NCBI GenBank assembly: GCA_029255685.2 | Contig: CM055319.2 | Coordinates: 24,026,247-24,090,246, forward strand | Direction: 5' to 3' | Origin: Silene conica | Taxonomy: Eukaryota > Streptophyta > Magnoliopsida > Caryophyllales > Caryophyllaceae | DNA: 64,000 bases | Shown here: positions 21,084 to 32,019 of the stretch, piece by piece | How the letters are laid out: every line of letters starts with the position of its first letter | How positions within the stretch are numbered: position 1 is the stretch's first letter | Notes under the pieces: model-generated | Databases searched by the model: none | What the model was told of the DNA's origin: nothing | Seen by the model: only the letters and a program-made list of their open reading frames with translations | Translations under genes and position numbers: made by a program

Positions 21084-22499
21084 ATGTCTTCCCCTTCTTT
21101 TAGGTTTGAAGAGGAGCTTGATCTAGGTGAGGCTAATGTTAAGCAGTGTAGGCGGAAAATTTGTGATGGTCACTATACTGCCGCTGTTCGTGTGCTATCA
21201 TCTTCCGAAGTTGCCCCTTACACTACGGCTACTCTCGCGGCTTTGACAGATAAGCACCCCATCGTCCCTTCACCTGTTTTGCCTCCTCGTTCTGCGGGAC
21301 ATCCTCCTCTTGTTGCCTCTGTCTCCGCTGTCTTGGGTATGATTCAGGGGTTTCCGCATGGTACTTCTTGTGGACGGGATGGTTTTCGTGCTCAGCATCT
21401 TCTGGATTGTTTGAGTGGTGCTGCGGTTGCCGTTTCCGATGAGTTGCTGGCTTCTATCACTGGGGTGGTTAACCTCTTCCTTGAGAGACGGTGTCCGCTG
21501 GTTCTTAGTGAGTATATCGCGAGTGCGCCGCTGACCCCGCTTGTTAAGCCGGGTGGTGGCATCCGCCCTATTGCCGTGGGTACGATTTGGAGACGCCTTG
21601 TATCCAAGGTTGGTGCTTTTTTGATTGGTCCATCTTTGAGTGGTTATTTTGATGGACTTCAGTTTGGGGTAGGTGTTTCTGGTGGGGGCGAGGCTATCCT
21701 GCATGCCTTGAACCGGTTGGTTGAGAGTCGGGGTGCTGAGGTGGGTCTTTCTATGTTGTTGGTTGATTTCCAGAACGCTTTCAACATGGTCGACAGAGAA
21801 GTTATGTTGCGAGAGGCGCGTACTCATTGCCCCGCACTTTCTGGGTGGGTGGATTTTTGCTATTCTCGTCCCGCTCGTTTATATTATGATGAGCATAGCT
21901 TGTGGTCATGTCAGGGTGTTCAGCAGGGTGATCCTTTGGGCCCTTTGCTCTTTTCTCTGGTTTTACACCCTTTGGTTTGTAAGATCCGTGATTCATTCGA
22001 CTTGAGTTTTCAGGCTTGGTATCTGGATGATGGTACTATTGTCGGGGATACCGTTGTTGTGGGGAAGGTTTTGGAGATGGTTATGGAGGACGGGCCGCGT
22101 TTGGGCCTCCATCTTAATGTTGGCAAGACCGAGGTTTTTTGGCCTTCTGACGACCCCAGAAGCCGGGATTTGGGTGTTTTTCCCTCTGCTATTGCTCGGC
22201 CGCAGCGTGGTGTTACTATCCTTGGTGGTCCGGTTAGTGTGTGCCCAGATTTTTGTAGTGAGGTTGTGATGGGTAGAGTGACTCGGACCATTGGGCTCAT
22301 GGACTCCGTCTCTCTGATTGATGATCCGCAGTGTGAGCTTCTCTTGCTCCGGGCTTGCACAGGTATTTCGAAGCTATACTTTGCTTTGCGTACTTGTTCC
22401 CCTGTTGCTTTTGGGGCCGCTGCGCCTATTTTTGACGCGGCTCTACGTTCTCATCTAGAGTGTATCGTCACTGCTTCAGGACCGGGTTTCGGTGACTAG
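21084..22499 (+). CDS. Non-LTR reverse transcriptase domain
   Basis: A 471-residue open segment in the same frame as its neighbours. RT motifs run in order: SCGRDGFRAQHL (about 90), GGGIRPIAVGTIWRRLVSK (about 155), LLVDFQNAFNMVDR (about 224, catalytic Asp), GVQQGDPLGPLLFSL (about 279), the catalytic YLDDGTI (about 312), then LNVGKTEVFWPS. It should prime reverse transcription from nicked target DNA. It ends at TAG 22497-22499, after which the homologous reading (QWRLATLPFSFGGLGVYAAG) continues in frame to another stop at 22572-22574. ATG 21084 is merely the first Met after the upstream stop. Confidence 0.9.
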   Translation: MSSPSFRFEEELDLGEANVKQCRRKICDGHYTAAVRVLSSSEVAPYTTATLAALTDKHPIVPSPVLPPRSAGHPPLVASVSAVLGMIQGFPHGTSCGRDGFRAQHLLDCLSGAAVAVSDELLASITGVVNLFLERRCPLVLSEYIASAPLTPLVKPGGGIRPIAVGTIWRRLVSKVGAFLIGPSLSGYFDGLQFGVGVSGGGEAILHALNRLVESRGAEVGLSMLLVDFQNAFNMVDREVMLREARTHCPALSGWVDFCYSRPARLYYDEHSLWSCQGVQQGDPLGPLLFSLVLHPLVCKIRDSFDLSFQAWYLDDGTIVGDTVVVGKVLEMVMEDGPRLGLHLNVGKTEVFWPSDDPRSRDLGVFPSAIARPQRGVTILGGPVSVCPDFCSEVVMGRVTRTIGLMDSVSLIDDPQCELLLLRACTGISKLYFALRTCSPVAFGAAAPIFDAALRSHLECIVTASGPGFGD

Positions 22500-22592
22500 C
22501 AATGGAGGCTTGCCACTCTCCCATTTTCCTTTGGTGGGCTTGGCGTGTACGCTGCGGGCGACGTCATTCACTAATCTTTTCTTGCTTCTCGG

Positions 22593-23546
22593 TTGCAGTC
22601 TGTGACTTTGCAGGATCGGCTTCTTCAGGTTTCGGGTGTCCATGACCCCGGACCATCGTTTCAGTCAGCTATGGATGCTTTTTCTTCAGTTTCGGGTTCT
22701 GACTTTCTGCGCAACTCTAGTGAGATCGCTGCCACCAAACTTATGAAGAAATTGGCAGATGTTTATTTCACGAGGGTTGTTGCTTCGGCGGAGTCAGTTT
22801 TCTCTTTGACCCCTCGTCAGGTGGTGCTTTGGAAGTCCCAGCTGGGCGGTTGCTCGTCTGATTGGTTGCGGGTTGTCCCTATTTCTGGGTTAAGGCAGAC
22901 TATGAACAGTCGGACTTACCGGTGCGTGCTCAGTTATCGTTTGGGTGTTCCGCTGTTTCCAGTGTCGTTGCCCTGTTCGGCTTGCTCCCGGGTTTTTGAT
23001 GGAGATGTCTTCGGAGATCACGCTGTCTCTTGCGTTAGTTCCGTTGGTGTCAAACATCGCCATAATCTTGTCCATGATACTCTTTTGGATATCTGCTACC
23101 GGTCGGGGATCTCTACTGGTCGGGAGATGGATATTGGGCTGCTCGATGCTGCGGGGGGGCCTTTGCGGCCTGCTGATTTGCTGCTCTATTCTTGGGACAG
23201 GGGACGCGATGTTTGTGTGGATTTGGTTGGGTCCTTTCCTTTGACTCAGTCAGGCATGGCTGATTTTGTGCCAGGAGGGGTGGTGGTTGATGCTGCTCGG
23301 AGGAAGTGCGCCAAGTACATGGACTTGTGCGCGGGGCATGGATATGGCTTCTTGCCTTTCTCCTTCTCTTCTTTGGGGGAATTAGGGGAAGATGCTGTTT
23401 CCTTGCTCAAGAGGATTCAGAAGTTCTCTGTGTCCCAGGATGCCGGATCGCGGAACGCTGCTTTTATTTTTTCTCGCCTTAGTTTTGCTATTGCTAAGGG
23501 AGTGGGCGCCCAGCTAGTCTCGCGGGTGCCCACAAATTTCATGTAA
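22593..23546 (+). CDS. Non-LTR C-terminus: zinc knuckle and restriction-like endonuclease
   Basis: A continuation of the same frame (the frame itself is open from 22575; the start here is not an initiation site). CSAC, eleven residues, then HAVSC form a CCHC-like knuckle. KHRHNLVHDTLLDI follows, resembling the RHN motif of R2 proteins. Next come LRPADLLLY and DVCVDLVGSF, whose spaced acidic residues fit a PD-(D/E)xK nuclease core. In R2/R4 families this domain nicks the target. Assignment is by motif order; the catalytic Lys is not certain. The natural stop is TAA 23544-23546. Confidence 0.7.
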   Translation: MQSVTLQDRLLQVSGVHDPGPSFQSAMDAFSSVSGSDFLRNSSEIAATKLMKKLADVYFTRVVASAESVFSLTPRQVVLWKSQLGGCSSDWLRVVPISGLRQTMNSRTYRCVLSYRLGVPLFPVSLPCSACSRVFDGDVFGDHAVSCVSSVGVKHRHNLVHDTLLDICYRSGISTGREMDIGLLDAAGGPLRPADLLLYSWDRGRDVCVDLVGSFPLTQSGMADFVPGGVVVDAARRKCAKYMDLCAGHGYGFLPFSFSSLGELGEDAVSLLKRIQKFSVSQDAGSRNAAFIFSRLSFAIAKGVGAQLVSRVPTNFM

Positions 23547-23578
23547 CTTTTCCTTTATTTTTAATAAAAGGTCCCAGT

Positions 23579-23621
23579 TTAAAAAAAAAAAATATAATAA
23601 TAATAATAATAATAATAATAT
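23579..23621. repeat. A-rich tail and (TAA)n microsatellite
   Basis: About a dozen A residues and then (TAA)n. This is the 3' tail of the non-LTR element and the matching microsatellite flank. Confidence 0.85.
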
Positions 23622-23675
23622 CACACAAACAAAGACAAGCAACGACAACAGCAACAACACATAACCAATATAATA

Positions 23676-23769
23676 CTATCCTCCATTTTTATATAATGTA
23701 CCCATTTGTTGAATATATGAGTGTAGTATTTTAATAAAATGGGTACATTATATAAAAATGGAGGAAGTA
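23676..23769. mobile_element. Tiny Stowaway-like MITE
   Basis: Near-perfect inverted arms: CCTCCATTTTTATATAATGT with ACCCATTT, and the complementary run ending AAAAATGGAGG, around a 30-base centre. TA-rich flanks and CCTCC ends fit Stowaway; no coding. Confidence 0.65.
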
Positions 23770-24046
23770 TTATTAATAATAATAATATAATAGTAATAAT
23801 AATACATAGGCAGGCAATGACAACAACTTAAAAAAAACGTACGCACAAGCGGCACAACTACACCAGCAAACGTGAACAACGGCCTGATGCAGCCCTTTTC
23901 CCGACACCACCACCACTAGCCCAGTCCCCGAAAACTACCACCACTGTACTCAACGTCAAATACGTATTACCCACTACAACTTCCACCCATTAGCCACCAC
24001 CAGAGGCCACCATAACCACTCTAAACAGGCTGTCGAAATAGCCTGC
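23770..24046. other. Spacer, low complexity
   Basis: AT-rich trinucleotide runs, then CCACCAC-rich sequence; no gene recognised. Confidence 0.5.
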
Positions 24047-24562
24047 ACACAACCCATATATATATATATATACTCCGTTCCCCAGCCACTCTCGTGTACA
24101 CCCCCTCCTTCTCCCATTTATTTCTCTCACAACCATGTCCCACACCGCATCTGGCCACCACTAGTCACCACTGACTCACGGTGGTTCCAGCGGTGGTGTC
24201 ACCTTCCTCTCGTCTCACCTAAAACCTTCTAAAACAGCCCCACAAAACCGTTGAACACGCTGCAAAACCCCTGTTCCTGAAACCCCTATACCCACTGTCA
24301 AAAAAACCTCCTCCGGCCACTACACACCCTATAACCACCACCAAAACAACCTACTAACACACCCCTACCAGTAATCACGACCCACGACCAAAATATGAAC
24401 GAATAAGCAATAGGAACGAACTGAATCAACACGCATAAACAAAACAGAGTATAAAACACGTGTTTACTGTTGACATTCACGGCTGTTTTAGGGACACCCA
24501 CGGTGGTCCTTTGGTGGTTTAAGGATGACAAACATATTATTCATACAACAAGGATTACATAC
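24047..24562. repeat. Segment U (flank of copia3), first copy
   Basis: Very similar to 57658-58155. It holds a CCACCAC-rich stretch and a 77-codon minus-strand ORF (24298-24531) also present in the other copy; I do not regard that as a gene. It lies immediately upstream of a copia LTR in both copies. Confidence 0.85.
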
Positions 24563-25504
24563 TGTTGGAGCTAGTGTCCTCAACAGTTAGTGCGACAACA
24601 CGGATAAATCTCTTAGAGGAACACAGGGTATACTTTGTATTTTAGCCAGTTGATTCACGTTTATCAATAACGGTTGGCTTGCTAGAAAGTTTGACGTTAT
24701 TGTCATACAGATGGCAGTAATCAACTGGTCCCTAAGAGTCACACCTAAATGATGGAATCTGAGAGATATGATTAGATGAAAATGTAATCATATTGATACT
24801 TTATACGACTAAACGTTAGTCAAAGTAATGATGATATAATTATTTAATACTGATTAAATAATTTTAGCTTAGACGAATTAAGATGTTAATTCGTGATTAA
24901 ATGTAAAATGTTATATTTAATTAGTGTGTAATGAAATCATTTAATAAGGATTAAATGATTCAGTTAAATATAAAAGGTTATATTTAATTGTTTAGATTAT
25001 AAATATACGATATTTATAAGATAAAACATTACGCAAAAGAGAGCTTGATAACCGAATTTAAGTAAATATAAAAATGGTTACTAAGGCCGAAACTGATAAA
25101 ATTTCGGCCAGATGGTGGATTTTTGGTCAGTAGTTGGAGATGCCATAAGATAGAGTTTGTTATTTGTTTAAGCAGTAGTTTAGGTAGATTCAAATACGGA
25201 TTTGATTATCCTATCTAAACTAGGTAAGGTGGTTAAGAGTTATACGGACTATCAAACACCACCCCTATAAATAGCATATGGCATGCCTCCCTATACCTCA
25301 CGAGTTCCCACGATAAATCCCTCATCTCTCTCTAGCTTTTCATCTTACACAAAATTAAAGGTAATTTTGTAGTTGCTAGCTCAGGAAAGGGTATTTCTCA
25401 GGACATCTTGGGTGCAACGATTAGAAGGATATCTGTTTTGATATCTGATCTTAGGCCTTTGCAAGGACAGAAGGTTAATTCTTGATCCTTATCTTTGTAT
25501 CTTG
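24563..25504 (+). repeat. Copia3 5' LTR, interrupted copy A
   Basis: Starts TGTTGGAGCTAGTGTCC and breaks off at TGTATCTTG, where copia2 begins. It corresponds to 58156-59097. The missing last ~90 bases of this LTR type are at 60040-60134. CATAC precedes both copies. Confidence 0.85.
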
Positions 25505-25864
25505 TGTTGGAGCTAGTGTCCTCAACAGTTAGTGCGACAACACGGATAAATCTCTTAAAAGAACACAGGGTATACTTTGTATTTTAGTCAGTTGATTCAC
25601 GTTTATCAATAACGGTTGGCTTGGTAGAAAGTTTGACGTTATTGTCATACAGATGGCGGTAATCAACTGGTCCCTAAGAGTCACACCTAAAGGATGGAAT
25701 TTGAGAGATATGATTAGATGAAAATATAATCATATTGATACCCTATATGACCAAACGGTTAGTCAATGTAATGATGACATTATTATTTAATACTGATTAA
25801 ATAATATTAGCTAAGACGAATTAAAATGTTAATTCGTAATTAAATATAAAATGGTACTAGTTTT

Positions 25865-25889
25865 AATCCCGTGCAAATTGCACGGGATT
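25865..25889 (-). terminator. Helitron 3' hairpin
   Basis: A perfect palindrome with 12-bp arms and a one-base loop, four bases inside the CTAG terminus; the proposed Helitron replication terminator. Confidence 0.9.
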
Positions 25890-27204
25890 GCAGGTTCAAG
25901 TATTGTTATTTATGAATAATGATTAGTCATATTTTCGATTTTCGATTTGTAATATAATTTTATATGACCGATATACTAAAAATATTGTAATATTAGCATA
26001 CAGTTTATATTTAAAGTATATCAAAACGCAATCAATCTACATAAATTTGAAATATCATAACAAAATTACATTATACAATAATAAATAATGTTAATACAAA
26101 AATCTCAAAATTTTCTTCATTATATATGCATTTTTCATCGTCACAACTCACTCATAAATCAGAGTTGTCAACATGTCGAATTTCTTTGGAGATGGTTTGA
26201 AAGCCGATAGTTTCAACTTACCTCATTCAAAATAATGAAATAGGTTGGTCCTACTCTAGGAATCAATATAGTTTTTTGCATTATTAGAGAAAAAAGATAT
26301 GACTGCCCCCAAAGCCCGCCATTACTCGTGTTTTTGTAAATGTTAAGTATCTATTATGGTACTTTTCTTTTGCAATTTCAATATCCCATTTTTTTATCAT
26401 GTCATTTTTAATTTAATATTTGGAGCGTTTTTTTCAAATAATATTTATGTGATGCTTTACGCATAAACTCTTGAATAGTTACTTTTTACCGTAAATAAAA
26501 TTTTCATCCATGAAGTTTTATGCTAGAATTTTGTGGTATTTTAATGATATTGGTTTTATACAGATAAGATTATTATTCATAAATCATTATTTATTAATCT
26601 TTACGTACCGACTATCGTTATTTTTAATATTTACGTACAAATCATAAACGGAATCGTTTATGTACTTAACATAAACCAAGGCGGTTCTCGTCATTTAACT
26701 ATTTCATCTTTGTTGTGGGTCCCACTTTTATCGATTTACCAACAATTCATCGTTATTTTTTAATACTTACATACAAATCATGTACATAACATAAACCTAA
26801 GCGGTTTTTCGTTAATTAATTTTTTCATCATTGTTGTTGATGCACAGATTTGTTTTAAATATTTCTGTATTAATAAAGATAAGATATGTGAATATATTGA
26901 ATACATTTGACATAAAACGTTTCCTATCATAAAATAAATTAAATTAGTGTTTTTAACTTTAGTTTAACTTGTATGGTATTAGGTATTTTGTCATGGTTTT
27001 TTCCATTGTCCAGTTTATTCTTATATATATGACGATGACAATGGATGATTACTCGAGTTTTCTAAATTTTATTTTCATGTTATGTTGAATTATTAAAATA
27101 TAGAAGATATTATTTTTTAAAGAAATATTATTATAAATTAGTACGATATATAAATATCAAATATTATGCATGACATATAGAATAATATGATAAAATATCT
27201 TCTT

Positions 27205-28211
27205 GAACATAAATATTACGCATGACATTTGGACCGATATAGTTGATTGAACATGAATATTTAGGAGATAATCAGTTATTTATATACATTTTGTACTTTT
27301 TTGGTAACAATATTGTAAATTGTAAATTGTATCAGTTCATGTATTTGACTGTAATTCTATTTTAGTTGTTTTTGTAATTTATTATTTATTGTTGCAAAAT
27401 ATTATAACAAATTTAACATGATATTATAACAAAAATGCACGGGTTCCTTGTTAAAATTAACTAAAACAGTCTAAATATAACCAAAAATGCACGGGTTACT
27501 TAAAAATATTGATATTAGTTTAATTATAAGACAATTTAAATATTAACCCGTACAATTTTTAAATTGTCTTAATACATGTTATAATTATACCTGTTTTCAT
27601 TTAAACTTGGTATTATAACAATTTTTTTGATAAAATTATCAATATAAATATTATACAAAGCGTCTTATTTTAATTATATACTTATGCAAAATATGTACTG
27701 AATTTTTTTGTTGTAATTAATTCTGTATTAATTTCTAATCAATAATTTTTGTGTCGAAAACGTAAAATTTTTACTTTTACATTGAAATTAAATCAATTTG
27801 TATTTTGGGCGGGTCCCACGTTTTCTAAAAAAAAAAAGAAAAAGCCTTGTTTAAGGTGAGTTTTTAATTTTTAATTTTTTTGGTTGAACATAAATATTAC
27901 GCATGACATTTGGAATGGTATATGTGATTGAACATAAATTAAAAATGAGATAATCATATATTTATATACATTTTGTATTTTTTTGTAACAATGTTGTAAA
28001 TTGTATCAGTTCATGTATTTCATTGTATTTTATTTTAGTTATTATTTTAAAATATTATATATTATATACTTTTGCAAAAAACTGTACTGAATTTTTTTGT
28101 TGTAATTAATTCCGTATTCTTTTCTAATCAATAATTTTTTTTGTCAAAAACATAAACTTTTTACTTTTACATTGGAATTAAATCAATTTGTATTCTGGTG
28201 GGTCCCATGTT
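27205..28211. repeat. Internal duplication in the Helitron
   Basis: The block starting TTGAACATAAATATTACGCA at about 27205, and running to GGGTCCCACGTTTTCT at about 27826, recurs in shortened form from about 27884 to 28211. Copies are about 85-90% similar by eye. Confidence 0.75.
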
Positions 28212-28901
28212 TTTTATTAAAAGAAAAAGAAAAAAGAAAAGAAAAGGGATGTTTAAGGTGACGTGGGTGAAGGAAAATGCAAGAAATGATTAAGTATTAA
28301 TATAGATAAGATATTTAATTATGTGTAATGAAATTATTTAATAAAGATTAAATGATTTAATTAAATATAAAAGGTCATATTTAATTAGTGGATTATAAAT
28401 ATAAGATATTTATAAGATAAAATATTACACAAGAGATATAACCGATTCTATAAAGATAGAATTTCGGTCTGAGCAATTATTAAGTTGTTCAGTTGTTGTG
28501 AAGTGCTGTAGGTAGAACCAAATACTAATTTGGGGAATCCTAGTTGATGTCTAATAACAAGGTTGTTTGCAGCTATAAATAGGACATTCACTCTGCACTT
28601 AAGGGGCACGAGTTACACGACTACTACCCTCCTTTCTCTAGCTTTTATCTTACACAAAATTAAAGCTAATTTTCCAATTTCTAGCTCAGAAAAGGGTATT
28701 TCTCAGGACATCTTGGGTGCAACGATTAGGAGGATATCTGTTTTGATATCTGATCTTAGGCCTTTGCAAGGACAGAAGGTTAATTCTTGATCCCAATCTT
28801 TGTATCTTGTTCTTCGTTTATGACTATAAATCATACATTATAAATTTGTTATAATCCTGCATATAAAGGATTGGGAATATATACAGATATTTTCCCACAA
28901 G

Positions 28902-28913
28902 TGTTATCAGAGC
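28902..28913 (+). promoter_or_regulatory. Copia2 primer-binding site, mutated
   Basis: TGTTATCAGAGC, one base different from the iMet-tRNA site TGGTATCAGAGC, placed two bases after the LTR end. Confidence 0.8.
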
Positions 28914-29457
28914 GTTAGGTTTACGAAATTTATTTTTGTATGATTTTCAAAAACGTTTTGAGAAAGAAAAAAAAAACAATCGTCGCAATTTTCGTAGCCG
29001 AGATTTTTTTTTTGTGTTTTTCGTTTTCCCTTTTGATTTATTATTGGTGTTGTATTAATCAGTTAAGATGACAAAATAATAAATTTGTAGATGTTTTAAC
29101 TTAATAGGGATTGAGTTAAAACATAAAAGGGAATCATCTTGTATGTTCTTGAATGAAATAATTTGCTTAATAATCAATCTGAGGATAATCTTGATATTCG
29201 TCTTAAAAGGTTAATTTGAATTATTAAGATTATATCAATGTCTAATAAGCATTAGATTTTGAATGTTATCGATCTTGTATTTTAGCAACCCGACATTATT
29301 TTTCAAGTTCAATTTTTTTTTATTCGTTGTACTGTTCACGGCGGCACTGTTCACGCGAAGAAATTTTTTTTTATATATTTTGAGCAGAATGTTTTTTTTT
29401 TCAGAGCATCCTGCTTTTTTTTTGTTTTTTTTTTTCCGGTTGATTTTTACGGGTTGT
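28914..29457 (+). other. Copia2 leader, first part
   Basis: AT-rich leader homologous to 60149-60600. It includes a pair of CTGTTCAC motifs (29329-29360) at the position where copia1 has its GGTCGGTCGACC cluster. Confidence 0.6.
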
Positions 29458-30666
29458 TGATATGTGCCTATATTATGCATTTTATTTATACTTTCGGCTC
29501 CCGAAACGGTTTACTTTGGCATTTCTATGTTTTAAATGTAGGAATATGCGGAAGTGAGCAAAACCGAACTTTAACCGTCCTCCGGAAGCTATTTTAAGTG
29601 TTCACGCGAAGCAAGGATCCGGACTCCTAGCCAAGTGGTGCGTATAATCCAATTTAAAGCTGGAACGTACAGGAATAGGTCGACCGACCTACTCAAGAGG
29701 TCGACCGACCAGCGCGCAGAATTAAGAAGGCCTGACAACAGCACAAGAGGTCGACCGACCTACATAGGAGGTCGACCGACCTGGCGACAGTTTCCGCGAT
29801 TTTATTTCGGTTTTTACTCTTTTAATCTTGTAATTAGGAGTCTATTTAAGGACGCCTAAGCTTCATAATTAGGTTAAGCAGCCACATTAATAAAAACTCC
29901 ATAGTTAGAGAGAAGATTTTCCAAGTTTTCATCTTTGTTCTTAGATTTCCAATTAAGTTTGTAAGTTTGCTATAATTCAATCTTTCTTTGTTAATTAATT
30001 TTGTTGTTCATCTTATTGTTGTTTTTCAATCCATGTTTCCCTCTTTATTATCATCTTTAGTTATGTTAATTTCTTTGATGTTCTTAAATCTTGTTATTGT
30101 TAATTTTATGATTAAGATTATGCATAGCTAATTCTTGTGATTAAGAATTAGGGGAACCATGGTAAAGACTTGATTTTGATAGTTTTATGATTAAATTACC
30201 AATCCCCCATTGTTGTTGGTGAACTAATTCTTTAAGATAGAAAGATTGTTAGGATTAATTTAACAACAACTTTGGGATTGCCCTATGAACGAAAGTTTAG
30301 TGCTTTTCTAGGAACCCTAAGACCGTAAGGATTGGGTAGAATATTGACCTAAAGGTTTATTCTTTGTTCCTTGGGATTGTGTTATTTGGTTATTTTACCC
30401 TTCATTGACTTGTCTTAGCCATGGGGAACCGAAGTTCCTAATCTCCTTTTTATCTTGTTTTAGCATTCTTGTTTATTTTGCTATCTTAGTTGTTAGTCCC
30501 AAATCCTAAATCAAAACCCCCCCTTTTTGGTTATTTTCAATAGACTTTAAATTCACAAACATAATTAACCTTGTCTCTCTGTGGTTCGACCCTTGACTTA
30601 TCCTATCTAGTTTAAGCTGAGGTTTTTATAAATCTTATCTTTGACACCCCTCAACGACGGGTGTCA
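29458..30666 (+). mobile_element. Solo Athila-like gypsy LTR
   Basis: 1209 bp from TGATATGTGCC to CGACGGGTGTCA with perfect target duplication GTTGT (29453-29457 and 30667-30671). The last ~50 bases (ATCTTTGACACCC, then AACGACGGGTGTCA) match the end of the Athila-like LTRs at 47573 and 52869, which lie in the opposite orientation. It contains TCTCTGTGGTTCGACCC, typical of this group. Formed by LTR-LTR recombination. Confidence 0.92.
29670..29785 (+). repeat. GGTCGACCGACC motif pairs in the solo LTR
   Basis: Four copies of GGTCGACCGACC in two pairs (spaced about 21 bases within a pair), the reverse complement of the copia1 leader motif. Confidence 0.9.
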
Positions 30667-30671
30667 GTTGT

Positions 30672-32019
30672 TTTCGTCTTGTTTTTTTTTTCTTGTTATG
30701 CATTATAAGGATAATGTATACATGTTGTTGTGAAAAAGTTCACAAGTTTTGATACCCAATTATTTTAAAAAGCTTTAAAATAGTGTTGGATTAATTCATA
30801 TTATACGATAATATGAATATGTTTTGTTGGATTAATATTATGTGATTAATTACGGAATTATCACATAATTTAAGTCATTAAATGGTGGTTTGGGTAAATT
30901 ACTCTACATAATTACGGAATTATGTCTTGAAAGATTAATTTAATTAGTATGATGCATTATTTTATATATTATATATTATTGTTGAATGGATGAATGGATT
31001 TATTTACGTTTTTGCAATCAGTTGTAATTTGTAATACTTAGTGTGACCTTAGTAAATTATGTTTTCCTAATGAAGGAAACATAATTTGTGATGTATTTAT
31101 GAGATCTCGAATCTCCCTTGTGTAATATTTTTTTTTTAACGTTTTTGGGAATTAGAATATAATAATAGGATTTTATTATGTAATTCTTCAAATGTAAATA
31201 AGAAGACCAAGACGGAGATCGGATTGCTCACTCCCACGACATCACCAAGAAGGAACATCAAGACAAGACAAGCTTTCAGGGTCCATTGCTGAATGGATTC
31301 CAAGTTGTATTTTTGTTCTTTTTGGTAGGATAGGTCACACTAGGACTTGCTTTATTTCCGTTTTGTTTTTCATTCACATGTTTGTTTTGCATCATTTTTC
31401 CGCCTAAACCAAACCACCTGAATTGCATGAAATATGACTCATATAGTATGCATGCTAGTCTGTGTCGACATACAGATGTTACACGTTTTGAAAGTCATCA
31501 CCTTAGTTTATTCATTCTCGCATGCTAGATATTTGTTCACTTAAATGAATTAAAATTAAAGATGATGAGATCTTCCTCTATAATCTAAAATTGAGATTAG
31601 TCTTTTATAAGTCAAATTACTATGAATCCCTTCTTCGTCGTGAGGCATATAGGACCTTACTCTCCATATGACCCCTTCTACGTTGGGTAAGTAGTAGCTG
31701 TTGACTTATTTGACCTCAACATCATGACCCTCGTACGATCCTGTGGTTATGGTGGACTAAAGATAGAATTTACAGAAATTTATCGACCAAGAATTCTAAA
31801 TGTAGAATTAGCCAAGAGGTTGGCTTATTAATTTACTGAAATTGAGTCTTGGGATCGTTTATATAGTTCTTGAGGAAGATCAATTATATAAATGCTAAAG
31901 TTATCGCATTAAACTGTTTTTGCTAGACTATTTACAAAGCGATGGTATGCTTATTATGTTTTAATTTCTTCTTTACAGTGTAGAATTCACCTAAACAAAA
32001 CAATAATACTGCAAATACT
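30672..32019 (+). other. Copia2 leader, second part
   Basis: AT-rich leader homologous to 3500-4819 of copia1 and 60930-61479 of copia3. It holds several perfect inverted repeats with ACG(G) loops (30794-30818, 30837-30869, 30906-30925). No ORF. Confidence 0.7.

Larger units (their letters stand above)
17062..23591 (+). mobile_element. Non-LTR retrotransposon with R2/R4-like architecture, in (TAA)n
   Basis: A single-ORF element with no LTRs, split by a CACTA transposon (17951-20434). The 5' UTR is 17062-17882; the coding region is 17883-17950 then 20438-23546. A short 3' UTR with AATAAA-like TTTAATAAAAGG and an A-run ends at 23591. Domain order is N-terminal Cys/His finger, RT (YLDD), CCHC knuckle, then a PD-(D/E)xK-like endonuclease. 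This order is characteristic of restriction-like-endonuclease elements such as R2, R4 and Dong, unlike plant L1 elements, which carry an N-terminal APE. Three nonsense codons make it inactive. Confidence 0.75.
25857..28311 (-). mobile_element. Non-autonomous Helitron
   Basis: On the minus strand the element starts TCTTATCTATATTAATAC (at 28311) and ends with a perfect 12-bp stem (AATCCCGTGCAA arms, 25865-25889) followed four bases later by CTAG (25860-25857). It lies between A and T with no target duplication, all Helitron hallmarks. The empty site is seen in the other LTR near 59452. The interior is AT-rich with no ORF; it must rely on RepHel from another copy. Confidence 0.92.
25505..28899 (+). 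repeat. Copia2 5' LTR, split by a Helitron
   Basis: 940 bases of LTR once the 2455-base Helitron is removed, matching the 942-base 3' LTR. Starts TGTTGGAGC and ends TTTTCCCACA. The uninterrupted 3' LTR preserves the empty insertion site. Confidence 0.9.

Noticed and set aside
20747..22360. Long antisense ORFs opposite the non-LTR RT
   Set aside because: Shadows caused by GC-rich third positions of the real frame.
17062..23591. R2 element in 28S rDNA
   Set aside because: Flanks are (TAA)n and LTR fragments, with no ribosomal RNA sequence.
24298..24531. Conserved 77-codon minus ORF, repeated at 57891-58124
   Set aside because: Its conservation is explained by duplication of segment U; composition and lack of family similarity give no support for a gene.
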